DNA of 15,629 nt from JBBSEZ01 sp038239195. Its GTDB lineage: Bacteria > Planctomycetota > Planctomycetia > Gemmatales > Gemmataceae. Numbering within the stretch: position 1 is the stretch's first letter; every line of letters begins with the position of its first letter. The notes beneath the pieces were generated by a model. It was not told the DNA's origin. It saw only the letters and a list, made by a program, of their open reading frames with translations, and did not search any database. The stretch spans positions 1-15,629 of the forward strand of contig JBBSEZ010000227.1 of assembly GCA_038239195.1 (NCBI GenBank), read 5' to 3'. The position numbers and the translations under genes are program-made. Shown here piece by piece: positions 1 to 6,361 of the stretch.

Positions 1-21
1 CCCCCCCCCCCCCCCCCCCCC
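1..21. repeat. Poly-C homopolymer at window edge
   Basis: An uninterrupted run of 21 C residues starts at the first base of the window, so its true length may be greater. It lies about 64 bases upstream of the first start codon and is followed by a short tandem duplication of ACTACGG at 43-56. It may be a genuine mononucleotide tract in a promoter region. It may equally be a contig-end artefact, because poly-G/poly-C ends are common in two-colour Illumina assemblies. The sequence alone cannot decide. Confidence 0.6.
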
Positions 22-84
22 ACGACTCGCAGGATGCGACCAACTACGGACTACGGACAACCAGGATAAGGAGGTCCTCACGTG

Positions 85-2349
85 ATGCCGCAAGACGCCG
101 GTTTGCCCGACCCCTCCAGCGACCTGTCGCCCCTCAACCGCTCGGGCCCGAGCCCGGTGGCCGGCCGGATCGACCCGGCCCCCCCGCCGCGCTCCCCGGG
201 CGCCCCCCCGGGCCTGTCGGCGGCGCCCGACGTCGGGGCCCTGCTCCAGGGCCTGCGCCGCCGATGGATCTCCGCCACCATCCTCGGCACCGTGCTCGCC
301 ACCGTCGTCTCCGTCGGCTTCTGGTTCCTGCTGACGCCCAAGGCCACGGCGTTTTCGACGCTTCAGATCCGCTACCTCGAGCCGAACGTCCTCCGGAGCG
401 GCCCCAGCGGAGGCCCGGCCGACTTCAAGGCGATCCAGGCCACGACCGCCGCCCAGATCCAGAGCGGCCGGGTCATCAACGCCGCCCTGAAGCGCGACGA
501 GGTCCGCCGGCTCAGCCTCGAGAGCAGGGAGACCGACCCGGCGGCGTACATCCGCAAGAACCTCAAGGTCGAGAGCAAGGAGACCAACGAACTGCTCACG
601 ATCGTGTTCACGGACCCCGACCCGCAGGTCGCGCTCGCCATTGCCGAGGCGATCAAGGAGGCGTTCATGGACGACATCGTCCACGAGACGAAGCTCGCCA
701 GGGTGCGGGCCGTCACCAAGCTGGAGAAGGTCTACGGCGAGGCCGTCGAGGGGCTCAAAGTCAAACGCTCCACCCTCAAGAAGATAGCCGAGAACCTGGG
801 CGCGACCGAGCCGACCCAGTGGATCTTGATGAGGAGTGAGCTCCTCTCCAACCTCCGCGAGCTCAAGCAGGTCCACTCGCAGGTCAGCTTCAAGCGGATC
901 GAGAACACGGCCGCCCTGGAGGCCTTCGACCTCCGCGCCAAGATGACGAAGGACGTCAAGGGCCCGGAGCCGGCCAACTTCGAGGCCCTCGTCGATGCGG
1001 AAATGCTGCGGGACGAAGACGCGCGGGACCACCGCCAGCAGATCAAGCGCTACAAGGCCACCGTCAAGGACTTCGTGGACAAGGGCTTCGGCAGGGAACT
1101 GCTTTGCGAGCGGGCCAGCCAAAACCTCAAGAAGGCGGAGAAGGACCTGCGCGAGCGCCGGCTCGAGGTGGCGGCCGAGGTCAAGAAGGGGGGGCCGCGC
1201 CTGACGAGCCCGCCCACGCGCGACGACTCGCCGTACGTGCGGGCCCAGCTCGCCAAGAACGTCGAATCGCTCACCAAGCTCGAGGGCGACCTCAAGGGAG
1301 ACATCGACCGACTGGGCAAGGAAGTGACCAACATGCCCCAGGTGGGCCAGGAGTACGTGGCCCTGGCCGACGAGGTCCAGCTCGCCCAAAAGAGCATCGA
1401 TAACGTTGGCACCCAGTTGGAGCGCGAGCGGATCGAGCTGGACGCGGCCTCGCGCATCTCGCGCTATCAGAACGCCGAACTGGTGGAGAGCGACAACAAG
1501 AAGCAGATCCTGGCCGCCGGGGCCTCGCCCCTCGCGGTGCTGCTGGCGGTCTGCATGGGCCTGGCGTACCTCGACTACCGTCAGCGGCGCATCCGCACGG
1601 CGGGACAGGTCAGCCGGGGCCTCGGCATCCGCGTCGTCGGGGCCGTGCCCGACGCGCCCAACCTCGAGCACCAGATCGTCGGGCCATCGGGAGAGCCGGT
1701 CCTCGAAGGCCATCCCGTGTTGGAGTCGATCGACGCGCTGCGCGCCGTGCTGCTCCACGAGGCCCACATGCGCTCCACGCGCATCGTGATGGTCACCAGC
1801 GCCACGGCCGGGGAGGGCAAGACGACGCTCGCCAGCCACCTGGCGTGCAGCCTCGCCCGCGCCGGGCGCAAGACGCTGCTCCTCGATGGCGACCTGCGCC
1901 GGCCGACCGTCCACGAGCTGTTCGAGCTGCCGATGCAGCCGGGCTTCAGCGAGGTCCTGCTCGGCGAGATCGAGGTGACCGAGGCGTGCCAGGAGACCAA
2001 CCTCGAGACGCTGTCGATCATCCCCGCGGGGCAGTGGGACCGCGAAGTGTTGCAGGCCCTGGCCCGCGATGGGCTGGAGGGCATGTTCGACAAGCTCCAG
2101 CAGGAGTTCGACTTCATCATCATCGACTCGCACCCCGTGCTGCCGGCGAGCGACTCGCTGATCCTGGGCCGCCAGGTCGATGCGGTGATCCTGTCGGTGC
2201 TGCGCGAGGTCAGCCAGATGCCCAAGGTCTACGCCGCCGCGCAGAAGCTCAGTTCGCTGGGGATTCGGGTGCTCGGCGCCGTCGTCAACGGCACCGACCC
2301 CGAGGACGTGTTCAGCAGCCCCAGCGCCTCCCCGGCCGTCGCGGTTTGA
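85..2349 (+). CDS. Wzz/Wzc-type polysaccharide chain-length regulator with BY-kinase-like ATPase domain
   Basis: Inner-membrane co-polymerase of the Wzx/Wzy pathway (GumC/Wzc family, 754 aa), expected to control chain length and couple polymerisation to export. After a proline-rich cytoplasmic N-terminus come a membrane helix (about residues 61-84), a Wzz-type periplasmic region, a long charged coiled coil (about 200-460) and a second helix (about 478-496). The cytoplasmic ATPase domain has Walker A with K579 (AGEGKTT), Walker A' (LLLDGDLRRP, D601 and D603) and Walker B (FIIIDSHPV, D681). The usual D-x-P-P after Walker B reads D-S-H-P. The C-terminus lacks the tyrosine-rich cluster normal for Wzc. 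After the second helix only Y498 and Y716 remain, so tail autophosphorylation looks impossible. A strong Shine-Dalgarno, AAGGAGGT at 68-75, serves either the ATG at 85 (chosen) or a GTG at 82. The next gene follows after 28 bases and is probably co-transcribed. Confidence 0.95.
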   Translation: MPQDAGLPDPSSDLSPLNRSGPSPVAGRIDPAPPPRSPGAPPGLSAAPDVGALLQGLRRRWISATILGTVLATVVSVGFWFLLTPKATAFSTLQIRYLEPNVLRSGPSGGPADFKAIQATTAAQIQSGRVINAALKRDEVRRLSLESRETDPAAYIRKNLKVESKETNELLTIVFTDPDPQVALAIAEAIKEAFMDDIVHETKLARVRAVTKLEKVYGEAVEGLKVKRSTLKKIAENLGATEPTQWILMRSELLSNLRELKQVHSQVSFKRIENTAALEAFDLRAKMTKDVKGPEPANFEALVDAEMLRDEDARDHRQQIKRYKATVKDFVDKGFGRELLCERASQNLKKAEKDLRERRLEVAAEVKKGGPRLTSPPTRDDSPYVRAQLAKNVESLTKLEGDLKGDIDRLGKEVTNMPQVGQEYVALADEVQLAQKSIDNVGTQLERERIELDAASRISRYQNAELVESDNKKQILAAGASPLAVLLAVCMGLAYLDYRQRRIRTAGQVSRGLGIRVVGAVPDAPNLEHQIVGPSGEPVLEGHPVLESIDALRAVLLHEAHMRSTRIVMVTSATAGEGKTTLASHLACSLARAGRKTLLLDGDLRRPTVHELFELPMQPGFSEVLLGEIEVTEACQETNLETLSIIPAGQWDREVLQALARDGLEGMFDKLQQEFDFIIIDSHPVLPASDSLILGRQVDAVILSVLREVSQMPKVYAAAQKLSSLGIRVLGAVVNGTDPEDVFSSPSASPAVAV

Positions 2350-2377
2350 TTTCCAACGCCTCAGGAGGGAACCACCC

Positions 2378-3052
2378 ATGACGACCTCATGGAAGACCTA
2401 TGCGTTCGCCGCGGCCGGCTCGGCCGCCATGCTCGGCACCGGCCTGGTCCACGGCTTCTGGACCGACCGCTGGTCGCCCTCGGTCGAGACGCGCGTCGCG
2501 GCCGACCGCCTGCCGACGTTGCCGCTGACCATCGGCGACTGGAAGGGCGAGGAGATCGAGAGCCAGCCCGGGCAGGCGGGCCCCCACGTGGCCGGCTGCT
2601 TGCAGCGCCGCTACACCAACGCCCACCGCAACGTCACCGTCGTCGTCGCGCTGGTGTGCGGCCGGCCCGGCCCGGTGGCCACGCACACCCCGGAGGTGTG
2701 CTACGGCGCCAGCGGCTACCTCGTCGGCGAGAAGCACCCGGTCCAGATCGCGGACGGCGACAGGCCGGGCGTGTTCTGGACCTCCGACGCCGTCCGCTCG
2801 CGCGTGACGGAAGAGACCAAGGTGCGCATCTACTGGGCGTGGAACGACGGGAACGGCTGGAAGGCCTCGCGCGACGCCCGCGTCGAGTTCCCGCGCCACC
2901 GCCACCCGGTGTTGCACAAGCTCTACGTCCTGCGCGACATCGGCGGGCTCCGCGAGGGGGCCGCCAACAGCAGCAAGGACGAGCCCTGCGAGGCGTTCCT
3001 TCAAGTGCTGCTGCCCGCCATGCACGAGAAACTGTTCGTCCCCGGCCTTTGA
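2378..3052 (+). CDS. Exosortase-associated EpsI family protein
   Basis: A 224-aa protein of the EpsI/DUF3485 family, found next to exosortase genes and exopolysaccharide loci. An N-terminal hydrophobic segment (about residues 6-24) suggests a signal anchor, with the rest outside the inner membrane. Family hallmarks are visible: an early L-P-x-x-I-G-D-W motif (about 49-55) and the conserved H-T-P-E-V-C-Y motif at 103-109, with H103 and C108 as the likely key residues, followed by a G-Y pair. The biochemical role of EpsI is not settled. Members occur as separate proteins or fused to the C-terminus of exosortases. A good AGGAGG at 2363-2368 lies 9 bases before the ATG. The gene sits directly behind the Wzc-like gene, so co-expression is likely. 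No exosortase is encoded in the window; one would be expected to the left if the system is complete. Confidence 0.9.
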   Translation: MTTSWKTYAFAAAGSAAMLGTGLVHGFWTDRWSPSVETRVAADRLPTLPLTIGDWKGEEIESQPGQAGPHVAGCLQRRYTNAHRNVTVVVALVCGRPGPVATHTPEVCYGASGYLVGEKHPVQIADGDRPGVFWTSDAVRSRVTEETKVRIYWAWNDGNGWKASRDARVEFPRHRHPVLHKLYVLRDIGGLREGAANSSKDEPCEAFLQVLLPAMHEKLFVPGL

Positions 3053-3075
3053 GGCGACCGGCAGGAAAAGGCATC

Positions 3076-3109
3076 CCTGTAGGACGGCTCAGGAGGGCCG
3101 TCTTACAGG
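3076..3109. repeat. Strong inverted repeat (15-bp stem, 4-base loop)
   Basis: The arms 3076-3090 (CCTGTAGGACGGCTC) and 3095-3109 pair along their full length with two G-T wobbles. The hairpin starts 24 bases after the EpsI stop codon. No T-run follows it (next bases GAAACC), so it is not a typical intrinsic terminator. It could still act as a 3' mRNA stabiliser or an attenuator. Its outer GTAGGAC sequence resembles the ends of the element at 10038-10122, suggesting both belong to one family of dispersed intergenic palindromes. Confidence 0.6.
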
Positions 3110-3135
3110 AAACCAAGTCCGGCCGGTAGCCTGAT

Positions 3136-3200
3136 CCATCTTCGCCGCGGTTCGCGGGACCGCGCAGGACGCCCGGCCCCGCGAGGCACGGTGAAGATGG
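3136..3200 (+). promoter_or_regulatory. Nested inverted repeats in leader of the sugar transferase gene
   Basis: CCATCTTCGC (3136-3145) pairs with GTGAAGATGG (3191-3200), with one G-T wobble. The pair encloses a second hairpin, CGCGGT (3146-3151) with ACCGCG (3159-3164). The structure ends about 37 bases before the Shine-Dalgarno at 3237-3243. The 202-bp gap 3053-3254 holds this and the 3076-3109 hairpin, and no credible ORF. A regulatory role is inference; I could not match the fold to a known riboswitch. Confidence 0.3.
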
Positions 3201-3254
3201 CGACCTCGCCCCTGGAACGAGCCCGATACGACAAGCAAGGAGGCGACCCTGGCG

Positions 3255-4073
3255 ATGAAGACGACCCCCCCCCTGGCCGAGCTAGACGCCGTGCCCGCCC
3301 TGCCCGATGCGCCGCCCGTGGTTTTGAAGTTGCGGCGCGAACGGCCTGCGCCGCCGCGCGGCCCCTTGCAGCCGGCCCGCCATCGCTGGTATCCTCGCGC
3401 CAAGGCCGTCGCCGACTTCGCCCTTGCCGCCCTGATCGCCGTCCCGGCGTTGCCGATCGTGATGCTCGCCGCCCTCGCCGTGAGGCTGACCTCGCGCGGC
3501 CCGGCGTTCTACACGCAGACGCGCGTCGGCAAACAAGGCCGGCCGTTCAAGATCTACAAGTTGCGGAGCATGGTCCACAACTGCGAGTCGCTGACCGGGG
3601 CGCGCTGGTCGATCCCCGGCGACCCGCGCATCACGCCCATCGGCTGGTTCCTCCGCGCCAGCCACTTCGACGAGCTGCCGCAACTGCTCAACGTGCTGCG
3701 CGGCGAGATGAGCCTGATCGGCCCGCGCCCCGAGCGCCCCGAGTTCACCCCGGAGCTGGAGCGCGCCTTGCCGTCCTACCGCCAGCGCTTGCAGGTGCGC
3801 CCCGGCGTGACCGGCCTGGCCCAGGTGCAGCTCCCGCCCGACACCGACCTCACCAGCGTGCGCAAGAAGCTGGCCCACGACCTCTACTACGTGCGCCACC
3901 TCAGCCCGTGGCTCGACGTGCGCCTGCTGGCCTGCACCGTCTTCTATGCCTTCGGCGTCCCCTTCCGCCTCCTGAGCAAGGCCCTCGGCGTGCCCGACAG
4001 CGCACTCGTCGAGCGAGCCATGCAGGACATGCTCGCCGATCCGCCGCCCGCCCGGGCGCGGTTGAGCGCATGA
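3255..4073 (+). CDS. Initiating sugar-phosphate transferase (undecaprenyl-phosphate glycosylphosphotransferase)
   Basis: A monotopic phosphoglycosyl transferase of the bacterial sugar transferase family (PF02397), 272 aa. It should move a sugar phosphate from a nucleotide sugar to undecaprenyl phosphate, the first committed step of repeat-unit assembly. It is the short PglC-like form: after a variable N-terminus there is one hydrophobic segment (about residues 53-77), without the four-helix region of WcaJ/WbaP. Visible motifs are G-R-P-F-K-I-Y-K-L-R-S-M (95-106), the catalytic D-E pair D139-E140 in FDELPQLLNVLRGEMSLIGP, P-R-P-E (157-160) and the R-P-G-V-T-G-L-A-Q-V block (182-191). D139 aligns with the covalent nucleophile Asp of PglC. 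AAGGAGG at 3237-3243 supports this ATG. The sugar specificity cannot be read from the sequence. Confidence 0.95.
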   Translation: MKTTPPLAELDAVPALPDAPPVVLKLRRERPAPPRGPLQPARHRWYPRAKAVADFALAALIAVPALPIVMLAALAVRLTSRGPAFYTQTRVGKQGRPFKIYKLRSMVHNCESLTGARWSIPGDPRITPIGWFLRASHFDELPQLLNVLRGEMSLIGPRPERPEFTPELERALPSYRQRLQVRPGVTGLAQVQLPPDTDLTSVRKKLAHDLYYVRHLSPWLDVRLLACTVFYAFGVPFRLLSKALGVPDSALVERAMQDMLADPPPARARLSA

Positions 4074-4078
4074 ACGCT

Positions 4079-4215
4079 TTCCCTCAACCCCCTCTCCCAA
4101 GGAGGGAGAGGGGGAGAGGAAACGTGGACGGTCGGGAGAGAAAATCGCGCTTCCCGTCTGGCTCCCCCCTCTCCCTCAGTTGGGATGGGGGGAGAGGGGA
4201 AGAGGGGTGAGGGAA
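4079..4215. repeat. 137-bp palindromic intergenic element (MITE/REP-like)
   Basis: The gap between the sugar transferase and the GT2 gene is filled by a composite palindrome. The outer ends, TTCCCTCA(A)CCCC at 4079-4091 and GGGGTGAGGGAA at 4204-4215, are inverted copies with a one-base bulge. Inside, CCCCCTCTCCC (4088-4098) pairs perfectly with GGGAGAGGGGG (4104-4114) around a 5-base loop, and CCCCTCTCCC (4166-4175) pairs with GGGAGAGGGG (4190-4199). It starts 6 bases after one stop codon and ends just before the next start codons. CCCTCTCCC/GGGAGAGGG palindromes are common dispersed repeats in G+C-rich genomes. No transposase or clear target duplication is visible. Confidence 0.7.
4182..4213 (+). 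promoter_or_regulatory. G-quadruplex motif in the mRNA leader of the GT2 gene
   Basis: Five runs of three or more G residues (4182-4184, 4187-4192, 4196-4199, 4204-4207, 4211-4213) are separated by loops of 2, 3, 4 and 3 bases on the coding strand, which fits the canonical G-quadruplex pattern. The last run is 21 bases upstream of the chosen ATG (4235) and overlaps the GAGGG that could serve a GTG at 4223. The motif competes with the GGGAGAGGGG hairpin of the repeat. Whether it forms in vivo is unknown. Confidence 0.4.
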
Positions 4216-4234
4216 CCGCCCTGTGAGGAACACC

Positions 4235-5308
4235 ATGCACGACCTCGCCGTTCGCGCGCAGACCAGCCCGGCCAACTCGGCCCCGGCCACGCGCCCCTTC
4301 ATCTCCGTGATCGTCCCGGTGCGCAACGAGCAGGGCTTCATCGCCGAAACGCTTGCTCAGTTGTTGGATCAAGACTACCCGGCCGACCGCTATGAGGTGC
4401 TCGTCGCCGACGGCCAATCGACCGACGGCACGCGCGGCATCGTCGAGGGGCTGCAACGGCGCCATCCCAACCTGCGCCTGCTCGACAACCCGCGCCGCTG
4501 GTCGAGCGCCGGCCGCAACGCCGCCATCCGGGTGGCCCGCGGCGACGTCGTCCTGCTCGTCGATGGCCACTGCGAGATCGACAGCCCCACCTACCTCGCC
4601 CACCTCGCCGACGCCTTCGAGCAAAGCGGCGCCGATTGTCTCGGCCGGCCGCAGCCGCTCGACGTGACCGGGGCGGGGCCCCTCCAGCGCGCCATCGCCG
4701 CGGCGCGCTCGTCGCGGCTGGGCCATCATCCCGGCTCGCACGTCTACTCCGACCGCGAGGGCTTCGTCCCGCCGCAGAGCGTCGCCGTCGCCTACCGCCG
4801 CTCGGTGTTCGACGAGGTCGGCCTGTTCGACGAGAACTTCGACGCTTGCGAGGACGTGGAGCTCAACCACCGCGTCGCCCGTGCCGGCCTGCGCTGCTAC
4901 TTCACCCCGCGAGCCCGCGTCCGCTACTTCCCGCGCGCCACCCTCGGCGGGCTGTTCCGCCAGATGATGCGCTACGGGCGCGGCCGGGCGCGGCTGCTGG
5001 GCAAGCACCCCGACACGTTCTCGCTGCCGGCCCTCGTCCCCGCCCTCTTCGTAGCGGGCTTGCTGCTCGGCCCGCTCCTCGCCCTGGCGTGGTTGCCGCT
5101 GGCCTGGGCGTATGCCGGCGCCCTGGCCCTCTACGCCGGGCTCGTGCTGCTGTTCAGCGTTGCCCTGAGCGTGCGCCGCCGCGACCTCGCGCTGCTGCCG
5201 CGCTTGCCCCTGGTGTTTGCCACCGTCCACCTCGGCGCCGGCACCGGGCTGTGGGTCGAGGCCCTGGCGAGCCTGCCGTTGCCGCGCGGCCGGCGCTGGG
5301 CGGCGTGA
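4235..5308 (+). CDS. ExoA-like family 2 glycosyltransferase with C-terminal membrane helices
   Basis: A GT-A fold, inverting glycosyltransferase (GT2, succinoglycan ExoA-like), 357 aa, expected to add a sugar to the lipid-linked repeat unit at the cytoplasmic face of the inner membrane. Motifs are V-P-V-R-N-E (27-32), the nucleotide-binding A-D-G-Q-S-T-D-G-T (58-66), V-D-G-H (109-112) in place of the classical DXD, and the acidic C-E-D-V-E-L (205-210) that supplies the catalytic base in this family. A Y-G-R-G-R-A-R-L-L-G-K-H-P block (about 247-259) is typical of ExoA relatives. About three hydrophobic helices follow (about 266-310 and 325-345). Two starts are possible: the ATG at 4235 with GAGGA at 4225-4229, chosen, or a GTG at 4223 using GAGGG from the upstream repeat. 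The upstream repeat and G-quadruplex motif may modulate translation. Confidence 0.93.
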   Translation: MHDLAVRAQTSPANSAPATRPFISVIVPVRNEQGFIAETLAQLLDQDYPADRYEVLVADGQSTDGTRGIVEGLQRRHPNLRLLDNPRRWSSAGRNAAIRVARGDVVLLVDGHCEIDSPTYLAHLADAFEQSGADCLGRPQPLDVTGAGPLQRAIAAARSSRLGHHPGSHVYSDREGFVPPQSVAVAYRRSVFDEVGLFDENFDACEDVELNHRVARAGLRCYFTPRARVRYFPRATLGGLFRQMMRYGRGRARLLGKHPDTFSLPALVPALFVAGLLLGPLLALAWLPLAWAYAGALALYAGLVLLFSVALSVRRRDLALLPRLPLVFATVHLGAGTGLWVEALASLPLPRGRRWAA

Positions 5309-5380
5309 TGGATCGACTCGCCAGACACGGACGTCGGGCGAACCGCTTCTCGATAGGCCTTCTCGGTGAAAGGACGACCC

Positions 5381-6325
5381 ATGACGCCTCGCCACCCCGC
5401 GACGCTGGCGTTGCCAGGGAACCAGCTCCAGGCCCCCCTCGAGCCGGCGCTCGCGCCGCTCAACGCCCTGACCATCGACGTCGAAGACTACTTCCACGTC
5501 TCCGGCTTCGAGGGCTGCGTCGGCCGTCCCGACTGGGGCTTCTTCCCGTCGCGCGTGGCCCGCAGCACGCAGATCATTCTCGATTGCCTGGCGGAGGCCG
5601 GCGTGCGCGCCACCTTCTTCGTCCTCGGCTGGGTCGCCGAGCGCGAGCCGAAACTCGTCCGCGCCATCCGCGCCGCCGGCCACGAGCTGGGCTGCCACAG
5701 TCACTGGCACCGCCTCGTCTACGATCAGACGCCCAAGGCCTTCCGCAACGACCTGCGACAGGCGCGCGACGCCATCCAGGCCGCGGGCGGCGGAAACGTG
5801 ACGGCCTACCGGGCGCCGAGTTTCTCGATCACGAAGCGCTCTTTGTGGGCCCTCGACATCTTGATTGAGGAGGGCATTGCGGTCGATTCGAGCATCTACC
5901 CGACGCACCACGACCGCTACGGCATCCCCGGCACGCCGCTGGGGCCGCACCGCATCGAGCGCCTCGGCGGCGGGCTCTGGGAGTTTCCGCCCCCGGTCTG
6001 GCGCTGCTGCCGCTACCCGCTCCCCGTGGGCGGGGGCGGTTACTTCCGGCTGTTCCCCTACGCCCTGACGCGCTTTGCGCTTGGGCGCATCAACGCGGCA
6101 GGGCGCCCGTTCGCCGCCTACCTGCATCCCTGGGAGCTCGACCCCGCGCAGCCGCGCCTCCGGCCCGGCCGGCTGCGCGCTTTCCGGCACTACGTCAACC
6201 TCGCGCGCACCGAGGGGCGGTTGACGTCTCTGCTGCGCGACTTCCGCCTGGGCACCCTGTCCGAGGCGCTGGCCGAGTGGCGCCAGAACGAGGGGCGCTC
6301 GTCGAGCCCCCCGCTCGCCGCGTGA
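5381..6325 (+). CDS. XrtA/PEP-CTERM-type polysaccharide deacetylase
   Basis: A carbohydrate esterase family 4 (NodB-like) enzyme, 314 aa, expected to remove N-acetyl groups from the exopolysaccharide or a precursor. It fits the subfamily associated with PEP-CTERM/exosortase loci (TIGR03006-like, with a DUF3473 C-terminal part). Visible motifs are N-A-L-T-I-D-V-E-D-Y-F-H (28-39, D33 and D36), the metal-binding H-S-x-x-H (H106 and H110), Y-R-A-P-S-F-S (143-149), H-D-R-Y-G-I-P (177-183), the G-G-G-G-Y-F-R-L block (217-224) and Y-L-H-P-W-E-L-D-P (247-255, H249). No signal peptide is evident, so the site of action is open. An upstream in-frame GTG at 5366 would add five residues. The ATG at 5381 is preferred because AAAGGA (5369-5374) sits 6 bases before it. 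Together with the EpsI gene it ties the locus to an exosortase system. Confidence 0.93.
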   Translation: MTPRHPATLALPGNQLQAPLEPALAPLNALTIDVEDYFHVSGFEGCVGRPDWGFFPSRVARSTQIILDCLAEAGVRATFFVLGWVAEREPKLVRAIRAAGHELGCHSHWHRLVYDQTPKAFRNDLRQARDAIQAAGGGNVTAYRAPSFSITKRSLWALDILIEEGIAVDSSIYPTHHDRYGIPGTPLGPHRIERLGGGLWEFPPPVWRCCRYPLPVGGGGYFRLFPYALTRFALGRINAAGRPFAAYLHPWELDPAQPRLRPGRLRAFRHYVNLARTEGRLTSLLRDFRLGTLSEALAEWRQNEGRSSSPPLAA

Positions 6326-6361
6326 TGGGAAGAAACTCGATCGCAGACACCCGGAGAAGCC

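Noticed and set aside
3076..3109. Rho-independent terminator after the EpsI gene.
   Set aside because: The stem is strong but no T-run follows on the plus strand, and the next gene continues the same pathway. Kept as a repeat/hairpin only.
4079..4215. CRISPR-like or tandem repeat array.
   Set aside because: The repeated units are inverted, not direct, and there are no regularly sized unique spacers; a palindromic element explains it.
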